Assembly: GCA_964517875.1 (NCBI GenBank)
Contig: CAZFEU010000001.1
Span: 124,001 to 188,000, forward strand
Source: JAJPXC01 sp964517875
Lineage (GTDB): Bacteria; Bacteroidota; Bacteroidia; Bacteroidales; Muribaculaceae
Reading direction: 5' to 3'
Length of the DNA: 64,000 nucleotides
The notes beneath the pieces are model-generated. The model was not told the DNA's origin. It saw only the letters and a program-made list of their open reading frames with translations, and did not search any database. Position numbers and translations under genes: made by a program. Positions 8,636 through 17,502 of this stretch are shown here, piece by piece (position 1 is the stretch's first letter; each line of letters starts with the position of its first letter).

Positions 8636-10000
8636 TTAGATTGTGATTGCTGACAGTATGTTGTCTACAGGTATGGTGGTCTGCCCACCGTCAATCATGT
8701 TCTTTACCGTCACATTCCGTTCGGCAAGTTCACGGTCGCCGATAATAGCTACATAAGGTATTGAGCGTGCGTCGGCCCACGATAATTGTTTCTTAAGTTT
8801 AGCTGCGTCGGGATATATCTCAACCGCTATGCCATCGGCACGAAGCGCCTTAACTGCCTTCATTGCAGCTTTCAGCTCGTCCTCACCGAGGTTAGCAAAC
8901 ATAACTCGTGTAGAATTTGTGGCATCGTCAGGATATAGATTCAATGTGTTGAGCACATCATAAATACGGTCTGCGCCAAACGAGATTCCAACGCCCGAGA
9001 CTCCCGGCATACCGAATACGCCAGTGAGATTGTCGTATCGGCCACCGCCAGTAATAGAACCTATAGCCACATCGAGTGCTTTAACCTCGATGATAGTACC
9101 CGTGTAGTAGTTGAGTCCACGGGCCAGAGACACATCGAGATCAAGCTCAGCATCCAGCCCGAGTGCTTGCGTGCCCTCCACTACATATCGCAATTCCTTG
9201 ACACCAAGAGAGCCTATCTCACTTTGGGCAAGGAGGGTTTGTAATTGTTCAATACGTTGCTCCACAGAGCCTTCAATGACCAATATTGGCTTAAGACGCT
9301 CAATCGACTCATTGCTCAGCCCGCGTTCCTGAAGCTCGGACACTACATTTTCAAGTCCAATCTTGTCTATTTTATCAATCGCTACCGTGATGTCAATTAA
9401 TTTGTCGGGCGCACCTATGAGCTCGGCTATTCCGGCTAGTACTTTGCGGTTGTTAAGCTTGATGGCAATTCTCACCTTGAGTCGGCGGAATACTTCATCA
9501 ATCATCTGCAGCAACTCTATTTCATTTACAAGCGAGTCGGTGCCGATTACGTCAGCATCGCATTGATAAAACTCGCGGTACCGCCCTTTCTGCGGTCGAT
9601 CAGCGCGCCAAACCGGTTGGATCTGGTAGCGCTTGAATGGAAATTGAAGTTGGTCGCGGTGTTGCACTACAAAGCGAGCGAATGGCACGGTAAGGTCATA
9701 GCGCAGACCTTTCTCCGATATTGAGGAAGTGAGCCTTACACTATCGCCAGCCTCAATCATAGCTTTGTCGGCTTTTGCGAGGTAATCACCCGAATTGAGT
9801 ATCTTAAAGAGCAGTTTATCACCTTCCTCACCATATTTGCCCATGAGCGTCGACAGATTCTCCATTGCCGGAGTCTCTATTGGGTTAAAGCCATATAGCT
9901 TAAACACTGATCGGATAGTGTCGAAGATATAGTTGCGGCGCGCCATCTCCTGTGCCGAGAAGTCGCGTGTGCCTTTTGGAATAGCCGGTTTTTGTGCCAT
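8636..10000 (-). CDS. hisS: histidyl-tRNA synthetase
   Basis: Charges tRNA-His with histidine in the cytoplasm. The 454-residue class II synthetase shows motif-2-type residues GRYREFYQCD (139-148), the histidine-specific loop SLARGLNYYTG (291-301), motif 3 TGGGRYDNL (317-325) and a C-terminal anticodon-binding domain from about residue 365. It starts 20 bp after parA on the same strand and ends at a terminator, so the two are probably one transcript. All class II hallmarks look intact. Confidence 0.96.
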   Translation of the reverse strand: MAQKPAIPKGTRDFSAQEMARRNYIFDTIRSVFKLYGFNPIETPAMENLSTLMGKYGEEGDKLLFKILNSGDYLAKADKAMIEAGDSVRLTSSISEKGLRYDLTVPFARFVVQHRDQLQFPFKRYQIQPVWRADRPQKGRYREFYQCDADVIGTDSLVNEIELLQMIDEVFRRLKVRIAIKLNNRKVLAGIAELIGAPDKLIDITVAIDKIDKIGLENVVSELQERGLSNESIERLKPILVIEGSVEQRIEQLQTLLAQSEIGSLGVKELRYVVEGTQALGLDAELDLDVSLARGLNYYTGTIIEVKALDVAIGSITGGGRYDNLTGVFGMPGVSGVGISFGADRIYDVLNTLNLYPDDATNSTRVMFANLGEDELKAAMKAVKALRADGIAVEIYPDAAKLKKQLSWADARSIPYVAIIGDRELAERNVTVKNMIDGGQTTIPVDNILSAITI

Positions 10001-10020
10001 ATATCTATATTGAATCTTGA

Positions 10021-10797
10021 TTATGCCTTGCGGTGACGGTTTTTATGTATTATTTCTTTAGCGAGCAACAGGTGACTCGTAGCTCCACGGCTCTCCGGGT
10101 CGTAAAGCAGTGCCGGTAATCCGTGGCTTGGTGCTTCTGACAACTTTATATTACGTGGTATTACGGTGTTAAACACCATATCTCCAAAGTGCCCCTTGAG
10201 TTCCTCATAAATTTGGTTGGCGAGACGCAAGCGGGCATCATACATTGTAAGCAGAAATCCCTCTATCTCGAGCGATGGATTCAAACGCGACTTGATGATG
10301 CGGATGGTATTGAGCAACTTGCTGATACCTTCGAGAGCAAAGTATTCGGCCTGAACGGGTATTATCACCGAGTTGGCCGCTGTAAGAGCGTTTACGGTGA
10401 TCAATCCAAGCGAGGGGGAGCAGTCAATAAGAATATAATCGTATTCTGAAGTAAGGGGTTGCAGCAGATTCTTGAGTACTCGCTCGCGTTCGGGTTTGTT
10501 GACGAGCTCCAGCTCAGCTCCTGCCAGGTCTATGCGCGAACCGATAAGGTCAAGCCCCTTGACGCAGGTTTCTACCTGCGATCCCATGAGCGGATAATCA
10601 TCGACCATACATTCATAAACGGAGGAGGTCATCGTCCGCGGGTCAATTCCGTAGCCCGATGTAGCGTTGGCCTGTGGATCTGCGTCGATAATCAGCACTT
10701 TCTGTCCGTTAGAGGCCAACGATGCTCCCAGGTTGATGGTGGTGGTGGTTTTACCCACTCCACCTTTCTGATTGGCTATCGCTATAATTTTTCCCAT
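10021..10797 (-). CDS. parA: ParA/Soj family chromosome-partition ATPase
   Basis: A 258-residue ParA-type deviant Walker ATPase. The Walker A motif KGGVGKTT is at residues 11-18, with the signature lysine K11. LIIDADPQANAT (about 35-46) carries the A' Asp residues, and the IDCSPSLG switch is present. It lacks an N-terminal helix-turn-helix, so it is the chromosomal Soj type. In most bacteria parA is followed directly by parB, but here the next gene is hisS and no parB is in the window. DNA-dependent ATP cycling in origin segregation is the family role. Confidence 0.9.
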   Translation of the reverse strand: MGKIIAIANQKGGVGKTTTTINLGASLASNGQKVLIIDADPQANATSGYGIDPRTMTSSVYECMVDDYPLMGSQVETCVKGLDLIGSRIDLAGAELELVNKPERERVLKNLLQPLTSEYDYILIDCSPSLGLITVNALTAANSVIIPVQAEYFALEGISKLLNTIRIIKSRLNPSLEIEGFLLTMYDARLRLANQIYEELKGHFGDMVFNTVIPRNIKLSEAPSHGLPALLYDPESRGATSHLLLAKEIIHKNRHRKA

Positions 10798-10816
10798 ATA
10801 TTCTAAAATTTCTGTA

Positions 10817-10846
10817 CAAAGTAAACCGATTTAGTTCACTTCACAA
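10817..10846 (-). promoter_or_regulatory. candidate promoter of parA-hisS
   Basis: On the minus strand a TACTTTG box (10823-10817, one base short of TAnnTTTG) is preceded by TTG at 10846-10844, 20 bp upstream. The predicted start is about 10-15 nt before the parA ATG. Confidence 0.4.
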
Positions 10847-10865
10847 TGGTTATATATATTAAAGT

Positions 10866-10904
10866 TGTTGAAAATGTTGATAACTGCCACGATTTGTTGA
10901 TAAC
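10866..10904 (-). repeat. TGTTGATAAC direct repeat, DnaA-box-like
   Basis: TGTTGATAAC occurs at 10875-10884 and 10895-10904, exactly 20 bp apart, with a shorter TGTTGA at 10866. On the minus strand the repeats read GTTATCAACA, one base from the DnaA-box consensus TTATCCACA. They sit in an AT-rich gap between divergent parA and lpxD. Confidence 0.5.
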
Positions 10905-11016
10905 ACTGCGTTGCACATGATCAAAAATAGCGACTATAACATAATCATAAGTACCCTAATTTTCGCAAAATTGGCTAAAATGAGGATAATAATGCACAAG
11001 TGTAAAAAAAAAATGC

Positions 11017-11024
11017 GATATTTG
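11017..11024 (+). promoter_or_regulatory. candidate -7 element of the lpx operon
   Basis: GATATTTG matches seven of eight positions of TAnnTTTG, 33 bp before the lpxD ATG and after an A-rich stretch. Confidence 0.4.
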
Positions 11025-11056
11025 CGGAATAATTAAGACTTGATAAACCGTAAGAA

Positions 11057-12076
11057 ATGCAATTCACTGCCGATCAGATAGCATCTATGGTCAATGGTGA
11101 AGTGGTAGGCGACGGTAACGTTGCAATATCAACATTTGCCAAAATCGAAGAGGGGAAGCCCGGAGCCATTTCCTTCCTGGCCAATCCTAAATATGCACAC
11201 TATATATATGATACCGATTCGTCAATAGTGCTCGTAAGCCGCAATTTTGTGCCCGAACACCCTGTTAAGGCTACCCTAATACGAGTCGATGACCCATATG
11301 CCACAGTGGCACAACTGCTTGAGCTGGCCGCACAATTTCTTACGCCTCAACCTCGTGGCATCGAGCAGCCATCATTCATAGCTGACGATGTAACGCTCCC
11401 TGAAGATGTTTATGTCGGTGCGTTCGCATATATAGCTAAAGGAGCCAAAATAGGGAAAGGAGCGAAAATATACCCGCACTGTTATATTGGCGAACATGCG
11501 TCAGTGGGTGAAAACACTATACTATATTCAGGCGTTAAGGTTTATCACCGTTGTGCTATAGGCAATAGGTGCATCATCCACTCTGGCGCCGTGATAGGGG
11601 CCGATGGTTTTGGTTTTGCACCTGTTGGCGAATCGTATAAAAAAATACCACAATTGGGTATAGTCGAGATAGCCGATGATGTGGAGATAGGTGCCAATAC
11701 CACGGTAGATCGCTCCACCATGGGCGCAACCCACATTGAGCAAGGCGTGAAACTCGATAACCTCATCCAAGTGGCTCACAACTGTGTCGTGGGCTCCGAC
11801 ACCGTAATAGCATCACAGACCGGAATCGCAGGATCTACAAAAATAGGTAGTCACTGCATGATTGGTGGTCAAGTGGGATTTGCCGGGCACATACAAGTAG
11901 GCAACAACGTGTCAATCGGGGCACAAAGCGGCATTCCCGGTAATGTGCCCGACTCCAAGACACTCATGGGCTACCCAGCCATCGACTATCGGTTGTGGCA
12001 GCGACAACAAGTGTATGTAAAACATTTATCAGAGTTGTTTGCACGTGTTGACGCTCTCGAAAAATCGCAAAAATAG
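11057..12076 (+). CDS. lpxD: UDP-3-O-acylglucosamine N-acyltransferase
   Basis: Third step of lipid A synthesis: N-acylation of UDP-3-O-acyl-glucosamine from acyl-ACP at the cytoplasmic side. The 339 residues contain an N-terminal uridine-binding domain (about 1-100) and a left-handed beta-helix of hexapeptide repeats (about 105-315). The general base is H241 in VAHNC, equivalent to E. coli His239. GADGFGFA (181-188) is conserved. A C-terminal helical extension is present. It is first of three lipid A genes in one direction, 54 bp before lpxC/fabZ. Confidence 0.95.
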   Translation: MQFTADQIASMVNGEVVGDGNVAISTFAKIEEGKPGAISFLANPKYAHYIYDTDSSIVLVSRNFVPEHPVKATLIRVDDPYATVAQLLELAAQFLTPQPRGIEQPSFIADDVTLPEDVYVGAFAYIAKGAKIGKGAKIYPHCYIGEHASVGENTILYSGVKVYHRCAIGNRCIIHSGAVIGADGFGFAPVGESYKKIPQLGIVEIADDVEIGANTTVDRSTMGATHIEQGVKLDNLIQVAHNCVVGSDTVIASQTGIAGSTKIGSHCMIGGQVGFAGHIQVGNNVSIGAQSGIPGNVPDSKTLMGYPAIDYRLWQRQQVYVKHLSELFARVDALEKSQK

Positions 12077-12130
12077 ACACATCATCTACCAATCAAGTAA
12101 TATAAAACCAATTAACTCCACCAGATAGCA

Positions 12131-13513
12131 ATGAATCAAACAACCTTAAAGGACTCATTTTCCATCTCCGGTAAGGGTCTTCATACAGGATTAGAAATTA
12201 CAGCCGAATTCTGCCCAGCAGAAGTAGGACATGGTTATAAGTTCCAGCGTATTGACCTTGAGGACCAACCGATTATTGATGCCCTCGCCGAGAATGTCGT
12301 AGAAACTCAGCGCGGCACAGTCCTCGCCAAGGGTGACGCTAAAGTGAGCACTGTCGAGCATGCCTTGGCTGCGCTTTACGCCGCAGGCATTGACAATGTG
12401 CTTATCAAGGTGAATGGTCCTGAGGTGCCCATACTCGATGGCTCAGCAATAGAATATTGCCGAAAGATTGAAGAAGTCGGCATAGCCGAACAAGACGCTG
12501 ACAAGGATTTCTACATCGTGAAACAACGCATTGAAGTGTCTGACGAAAAAACCGGCGCATCCATTCTCGTGCTGCCCGACACTGACTTTGCTGTGGATGT
12601 GCGAATCAGCTACGATTCAGATGTGATACCCAACCAGTTTGCCTCACTCGACAATATGGCCGACTTCGCAACGGAGATAGCGGCCAGCCGTACATTCGTA
12701 TTTGTAAGAGAAATAGAACCCCTGGTCAAGAACAACCTTATAAAGGGTGGTGATCTTGACAATGCCATAGTAATCTATGATCAGCCAATGGCACAGGCCG
12801 ACCTCGATCATCTTGCAGATATGATGGGCGTGGAGCACAAATCAGCCGAACAGCTCGGATATGTCAACCATCGTCCACTCGCATTTGACAATGAGCCTGC
12901 TCGCCATAAACTACTTGATGTGATGGGCGACCTGGCATTGATAGGTCGTCCGCTACGCGGCCGTGTGATAGCCACCCGTCCCGGACACACCATCAACACT
13001 ACATTTGCTAAGCAAGTACGCCGCGAAATCAAGCGTCAGGAAATCCAGGCACCTGTTTATATCCCAGGCAAAGCACCACTCATGGACGTTAACGACATCC
13101 GTGCTCACCTGCCACACCGTTACCCATTCCAGCTCGTCGATAAAATCATTGACAAAGGATTAAATTACATAGTCGGTGTTAAGAATGTGACCTCCAACGA
13201 ACCTTTCTTCCAGGGACATTTCCCCCAAGAGCCCGTGATGCCTGGTGTTCTTCAAGTTGAGGCTATGGCACAGACCGGCGGTCTGCTGGTGCTTGGAGCA
13301 GTAGATGAGCCCGAACGCTACTCAACATACTTCATGAAAATCGACAACGTGAAATTCCGCCAAAAGGTAGTTCCAGGCGACACACTGATATTTCATGTTT
13401 CATTCCTCACTCCATTGCGCCGCGGTATGGCCGTGATGAAGGGTATAGCATTCGTAGGTGAAAAAGTAGTGTGCGAATGCGAATTTATGGCTCAAATCGT
13501 AAAGAATAAATAA
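12131..13513 (+). CDS. lpxC/fabZ: bifunctional LpxC deacetylase / FabZ dehydratase
   Basis: A fusion typical of Bacteroidota, 460 residues. The N-terminal ~300 residues are LpxC, the zinc deacetylase committing UDP-3-O-acyl-GlcNAc to lipid A. H77 in the STVEHALAAL motif is the first zinc ligand, ILDGSA is at 101-106, and the HKLLDVMGD stretch carries the remaining ligands. The C-terminal ~145 residues (from about 316) are FabZ, the 3-hydroxyacyl-ACP dehydratase, with HLPHRYPF and the catalytic-helix region GHFPQEPVMPGVLQVEAMAQ. Fusion links lipid A commitment to fatty acid elongation, which compete for the same hydroxyacyl-ACP pool. Confidence 0.96.
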   Translation: MNQTTLKDSFSISGKGLHTGLEITAEFCPAEVGHGYKFQRIDLEDQPIIDALAENVVETQRGTVLAKGDAKVSTVEHALAALYAAGIDNVLIKVNGPEVPILDGSAIEYCRKIEEVGIAEQDADKDFYIVKQRIEVSDEKTGASILVLPDTDFAVDVRISYDSDVIPNQFASLDNMADFATEIAASRTFVFVREIEPLVKNNLIKGGDLDNAIVIYDQPMAQADLDHLADMMGVEHKSAEQLGYVNHRPLAFDNEPARHKLLDVMGDLALIGRPLRGRVIATRPGHTINTTFAKQVRREIKRQEIQAPVYIPGKAPLMDVNDIRAHLPHRYPFQLVDKIIDKGLNYIVGVKNVTSNEPFFQGHFPQEPVMPGVLQVEAMAQTGGLLVLGAVDEPERYSTYFMKIDNVKFRQKVVPGDTLIFHVSFLTPLRRGMAVMKGIAFVGEKVVCECEFMAQIVKNK

Positions 13514-13524
13514 CACCTTACATT

Positions 13525-14301
13525 ATGAAGCAACCATTAGCCTACATTCATCCGGCAGCCAAAATACATCCAAGTGTTGTAATTGATCCGTTCACCACAA
13601 TCGAACAGAATGTTGAAATCGGTGAAGGCACATATATAGGCTCAAATGTCACTATTATGGAAGGTGCTCGCATCGGTAAAAACTGCAAGATATTTCCCGG
13701 TGCGGTTATCTCGGCTATTCCCCAGGATTTAAAATTCAGAGGTGAGGACACGCTTGCTATCATTGGTGACAACACGACATTGCGCGAGTGCGTAACTGTT
13801 AATCGCGGAACATCCGCGCGCGGACGCACTATCGTTGGCGACAATTGCTTGATAATGGCCTACTCTCATATAGCACATGACTGCGCCGTAGGCAACAATG
13901 TAATTATCTCCAACGCCACTCAGATTGCAGGCGAAGTTCAGGTAGATAATTTTGCAGTAATCGGTGGTGGTACGCTAATTCATCAGTTCTGCCACATAGG
14001 CCCACATGTTATGATACAGGGTGGGGCACTCATCAATAAGGATATCCCGCCCTACGTCAAGGCAGCCCGTGAGCCCATCTCCTACTGTGGCGTTAACTCA
14101 ATAGGACTGCGTCGCCGTCAATTTTCGAGCGAGATCATTTACTCAATCCAGGAAATATACCGCTATCTCTACCTGTCGGGGCTGAATGTGAGTGACGCCA
14201 TTGAACGTATCGAAGCCGAGCTCCCCGCTACAGCCGAGCGCGATGAGATAATCCTCTTTGTTCGCAACTCCAAGCGTGGCATAATCCGCGGTTACGTATA
14301 A
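13525..14301 (+). CDS. lpxA: acyl-ACP:UDP-N-acetylglucosamine O-acyltransferase
   Basis: First step of lipid A synthesis, a reversible O-acylation of UDP-GlcNAc. The 258 residues are near the E. coli length (262). Left-handed beta-helix hexapeptides fill about residues 8-190, and the catalytic His is H118 in IAHDC, equivalent to E. coli His125. A C-terminal helical domain follows (LRRRQFSSEIIYSIQEIYR). It begins 11 bp after lpxC/fabZ and closes the lpx operon. A hairpin separates it from convergent gdhA. Confidence 0.96.
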   Translation: MKQPLAYIHPAAKIHPSVVIDPFTTIEQNVEIGEGTYIGSNVTIMEGARIGKNCKIFPGAVISAIPQDLKFRGEDTLAIIGDNTTLRECVTVNRGTSARGRTIVGDNCLIMAYSHIAHDCAVGNNVIISNATQIAGEVQVDNFAVIGGGTLIHQFCHIGPHVMIQGGALINKDIPPYVKAAREPISYCGVNSIGLRRRQFSSEIIYSIQEIYRYLYLSGLNVSDAIERIEAELPATAERDEIILFVRNSKRGIIRGYV

Positions 14302-14330
14302 AAGTACTGCCACTTTGGTGATATCATAAA

Positions 14331-14363
14331 ATTGGGGCGCAGCTTTCATGGCCGCGCCCCAAT
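14331..14363. terminator. bidirectional hairpin between lpxA and gdhA
   Basis: A perfect 10-bp stem ATTGGGGCGC (14331-14340) pairs with GCGCCCCAAT (14354-14363). A/T-rich flanks on both sides suit termination of both convergent genes. Confidence 0.75.
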
Positions 14364-14389
14364 AATTTATGTTATAATTTTCGTTTTAT

Positions 14390-15727
14390 TTAGCAAACGC
14401 CTTCGCCCATCATGGCATTGGCCACCTTCATAAATCCAGCGATATTTGCGCCCTTCATATAGTTGAGATATCCATCAGGCTCCATTCCATATTTCTCACA
14501 CTGGTCGTGGATAGCCTTCATAATCTCATGGAGACGAGCATCCACCTCCTCGGCACTCCATTGCAAATGCATGGCATTCTGACTCATTTCAAGGCCAGAA
14601 GTAGCTACACCACCGGCGTTAACCGCTTTACCAGGAGCATATATGGTGCGTGAATTAATAAATGTGTCAATTGCTTCGGGGGTGCAACCCATGTTGGAAA
14701 CTTCAGCTACCATAAGTACTTTGTTTTCCACCAGTCGCTTTGCATCTTCTTCGGCCACCTCATTCTGAGTAGCGCATGGAAGGGCGATGTCAACCTTCTG
14801 CTCCCAAGGCTTACGTCCGGGGTAGAATGTGGCTGAGGGATATTTTTCAGCATAAGGAGCAACGATATCCTCACCTGTGGCTCGGAGTTCAAGCATATAG
14901 TCGATTTTTTCACCCTTAATACCATCGGGATCATATATATAGCCGTCGGGGCCAGATATTGTCACCACCTTGCCTCCAAGTTCGGTAGCCTTAAGGGCAG
15001 CGCCCCATGCCACATTTCCGAAGCCGGATATTGCTATGGTTTTCCCTTCAATTGACTGGTTGATGCGCTTCAGCATGCTCTGTACAAAGTAAAGAGCGCC
15101 AAATCCAGTAGCTTCAGGACGTATACGTGAGCCACCGAAATCAAGACCCTTACCTGTAAATGTACCATCATGCTGGTTAACGAGGCGCTTATACATGCCG
15201 TACATATAGCCAACTTCGCGGCCACCTACGCCTATATCGCCTGCTGGAACGTCGCGGTCGGGACCAAGGTTCTTCCACAGCCCGAGGATAAATGCCTGGC
15301 AGAAACGCATGATTTCACGGTCGCTCTTGCCGCGGGGTGAGAAGTCAGAACCACCCTTCGCACCACCCATAGGCAGTGTAGTGAGGGCATTTTTGAATGT
15401 CTGCTCAAAGCCGAGGAACTTAAGGATTGACAAGTTCACTGAAGCATGGAAACGGATGCCACCCTTATACGGGCCGATAGCGTTGTTGAACTGCACGCGG
15501 TAACCTATGTTGTTTTGCACCTCACCCTTGTCATCAAGCCAAGTTACGCGGAAAGTAACGATACGATCGGGCTCGACCATTCGCTCGATGATTTTGTTTT
15601 TCTCAAATTCAGGGTGCTGATTATAAACGTCGTTCACCGACAGAAGCACCTCACGCACAGCCTGGAGGTACTCTTTCTCGCCCGGGTGCTTAGCCTCGAG
15701 CTGAGACATGATAGTATTAATATCCAT
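14390..15727 (-). CDS. gdhA: NADP-type glutamate dehydrogenase
   Basis: Interconverts 2-oxoglutarate plus ammonia and glutamate. The 445 residues fit the hexameric GdhA class. PMGGAKGGSDF holds the substrate and catalytic lysines, and GPYKGGIRFH is the conserved N-terminal substrate motif. A Rossmann segment (IAISGFGNVAWGAA) binds the nucleotide. NADP preference is inferred from overall similarity to the biosynthetic GdhA group. With glnN at 20.8 kb, it gives the two main ammonia-assimilation routes. Confidence 0.95.
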   Translation of the reverse strand: MDINTIMSQLEAKHPGEKEYLQAVREVLLSVNDVYNQHPEFEKNKIIERMVEPDRIVTFRVTWLDDKGEVQNNIGYRVQFNNAIGPYKGGIRFHASVNLSILKFLGFEQTFKNALTTLPMGGAKGGSDFSPRGKSDREIMRFCQAFILGLWKNLGPDRDVPAGDIGVGGREVGYMYGMYKRLVNQHDGTFTGKGLDFGGSRIRPEATGFGALYFVQSMLKRINQSIEGKTIAISGFGNVAWGAALKATELGGKVVTISGPDGYIYDPDGIKGEKIDYMLELRATGEDIVAPYAEKYPSATFYPGRKPWEQKVDIALPCATQNEVAEEDAKRLVENKVLMVAEVSNMGCTPEAIDTFINSRTIYAPGKAVNAGGVATSGLEMSQNAMHLQWSAEEVDARLHEIMKAIHDQCEKYGMEPDGYLNYMKGANIAGFMKVANAMMGEGVC

Positions 15728-15759
15728 ATCTTAAATGGTAGATTTTGGTTAACGTGACG

Positions 15760-15767
15760 CAAAGATA
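15760..15767 (-). promoter_or_regulatory. -7 element of gdhA
   Basis: Minus-strand TATCTTFG-type box: the bases read TATCTTTG, a full TAnnTTTG match, 33 bp upstream of the ATG. No clean -33 partner is seen. Confidence 0.55.
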
Positions 15768-15811
15768 CGCATTTTGCGATTATATGAGAGAATCCTTTAA
15801 TTTTTTTACAT

Positions 15812-15840
15812 AAAAACTGCGCCAGCACAAGTTGACGCAG
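15812..15840 (-). terminator. terminator of the first thioredoxin gene
   Basis: On the minus strand CTGCGTCA (15840-15833) and TGGCGCAG (15824-15817) form a stem with one mismatch, followed by a short T run. It separates trxA from the gdhA promoter. Confidence 0.6.
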
Positions 15841-15888
15841 TAATGAAGGTAGAAAAATCAACAATATTAGTTGGAAGGGATGAAGTGT

Positions 15889-16203
15889 CTATTCATCACT
15901 CTTAGTCTCTTCGTGATCATAGATCTTTGCCACGAGAAGTTCAGCCTGCTGCACTCCAACAGTGCGCCAGACGGCCTTACCATCCTTGAAAAGGATCAAA
16001 GTAGGCACTGACTGAACATGGTATTGAGCAGCAAGCTCACGGTTTTTGTCGATATCTACTTTTACTATCGTACCGTGATCGCCAATGCGTTCCTTTACTT
16101 GCTCGAGGATTGGAGTCTGCATTTTGCAAGGGCCACACCATGTGGCAAAGAAGTCGACCAATGTAGGCTTCTTGCTGTTGATGATATCATTAAATTCGCT
16201 CAT
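15889..16203 (-). CDS. trxA: thioredoxin
   Basis: A cytoplasmic thiol-disulfide oxidoreductase of 104 residues with no signal peptide. The active site WCGPC is at residues 22-26, and the cis-Pro is in SVPTLILF. It reduces disulfides in ribonucleotide reductases, reductases and peroxidases. A second thioredoxin gene is at 36.7 kb. This one stands alone before a terminator, divergent from dapA. Confidence 0.93.
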   Translation of the reverse strand: MSEFNDIINSKKPTLVDFFATWCGPCKMQTPILEQVKERIGDHGTIVKVDIDKNRELAAQYHVQSVPTLILFKDGKAVWRTVGVQQAELLVAKIYDHEETKSDE

Positions 16204-16261
16204 AGTATAAAGTTTTAGATGTTTTCTATTTATCTTTTTAACAATTTGACCACCATAATGG

Positions 16262-16293
16262 TTTGCTGATAATTGTAATTAGTGTTAACTTTG
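16262..16293 (+). promoter_or_regulatory. promoter of dapA
   Basis: -7 box TAACTTTG at 16286-16293 with -33 TTTG at 16262-16265, 20 bp apart. The predicted transcript start is about 16297-16300, which rules against the upstream ATG at 16301 as the translation start. Confidence 0.65.
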
Positions 16294-16321
16294 CCGATAA
16301 ATGACCGCAATCCGCAATAAT

Positions 16322-17209
16322 ATGGCACAGTTTGATTTGAGAGGTATGGGTGTAGCTCTGGTCACCCCATTCCAGGAGGACTACTCGATTGATTACGACG
16401 CACTCTCTCGCTTACTTGAGTATCAGATAAAGTGCAACGTTGATTATCTTGTAGTACTTGGCACAACTGCCGAATCGGCCACACTATCACCCGAGGAGCG
16501 AATTGCGGTACGCAACTTTGTGGTTGAACGCGTCAATGGCCGAGTGCCACTTGTAGTGGGAATCGGCGGGAATAACACGGCGGCGGTAATTGACGAGATA
16601 AAAAACACCGACTTACGTCCATTCAAGGCCATTCTGTCGGTTACACCTTATTACAACAAACCCTCGCAGGAAGGGTTGTATCAGCATTATGCTGCGATAG
16701 CTCGCGCATCACAGCTTCCTGTAATATTATATAATGTGCCAGGTCGTACCGGTGTAAACATGTCGGCGGCGACAACACTACGTCTCCAGCGCGATTTCCT
16801 TAATATCATCGGTGTGAAGGAGGCTTCGGGCAATGTCAACCAAATGGATGCTATAATTAAGGGAAAACGCCCTGACTTCTCTGTTATTTCGGGCGACGAC
16901 GCTATAGCATTCCCACTTATCACACTTGGAGCTGTAGGTGTGATATCGGTGATCGGCAATGCATTTCCCCGCGAATTTGCACGCATGGTGCGTCTTGCGC
17001 TTCAAGGCGATTATGCAGGCGCCTTGGATATTCATCATCGATTCACTGAGTTATTCAGCCTGTTATTTGTCGATGGTAATCCCGCAGGTGTGAAATGTCT
17101 GCTCCACGACATGGGGTTTATTGATAATGTGCTTCGCCTACCATTGGTGCCCACACGCATTGACACTCGGTCGCAGATCCACGACGTACTTGAAGCATTA
17201 AAGCGTTGA
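16322..17209 (+). CDS. dapA: 4-hydroxy-tetrahydrodipicolinate synthase
   Basis: Condenses pyruvate with aspartate semialdehyde, the first step of the diaminopimelate/lysine branch. With the ATG at 16322 it has 295 residues (E. coli 292). GTTAES (47-52) binds the substrate carboxylate, Y137 is in YNVPGRTG, and the Schiff-base lysine is K166 in GVKEASG. An in-frame ATG at 16301 sits on the predicted transcript start and was not chosen. dapF and dapL follow 1.4-2.3 kb downstream, interrupted by a minus-strand cluster. Confidence 0.95.
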   Translation: MAQFDLRGMGVALVTPFQEDYSIDYDALSRLLEYQIKCNVDYLVVLGTTAESATLSPEERIAVRNFVVERVNGRVPLVVGIGGNNTAAVIDEIKNTDLRPFKAILSVTPYYNKPSQEGLYQHYAAIARASQLPVILYNVPGRTGVNMSAATTLRLQRDFLNIIGVKEASGNVNQMDAIIKGKRPDFSVISGDDAIAFPLITLGAVGVISVIGNAFPREFARMVRLALQGDYAGALDIHHRFTELFSLLFVDGNPAGVKCLLHDMGFIDNVLRLPLVPTRIDTRSQIHDVLEALKR

Positions 17210-17223
17210 CATGTAGCCAGATG

Positions 17224-17502
17224 CTACTTTCTGCGCAACCCTCTAATCATCTTAATAAGTCTCCAGCCAAGCACGGCATAATCCACATAGCTTAAAGCGC
17301 CAAGCGCCTTGGAGATCATTGAGCTTCCCCTTGAGCCTGACTTGATAGCATTGGGCACTGCATCAGAAATCGAATGCGATATTCTATCTTTCTCGATATC
17401 TATAGCCACCTCAGTGAGTGCCTGACGATAACGGAGCTCATCGAGGGTATATCCGCGCCAACCCTTTGACTTAAGTTGATGCTTTTTCAAAAATTCACTC
17501 AT
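17224..17502 (-). CDS. small conserved-looking protein, unknown
   Basis: A 92-residue basic protein I do not recognise. The N-terminal half is polar and helical (GWRGYTLDELRYRQALTEV). The C-terminal ~25 residues hold a short hydrophobic stretch (LSYVDYAVLGWRLIKMI), ending in an Arg/Lys cluster, which suggests a peripheral or amphipathic membrane contact. Its ATG overlaps the stop of the holin-X-like gene by 8 bp, so translational coupling is likely. It is the last gene of the YtxH/holin cluster. Confidence 0.6.
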   Translation of the reverse strand: MSEFLKKHQLKSKGWRGYTLDELRYRQALTEVAIDIEKDRISHSISDAVPNAIKSGSRGSSMISKALGALSYVDYAVLGWRLIKMIRGLRRK

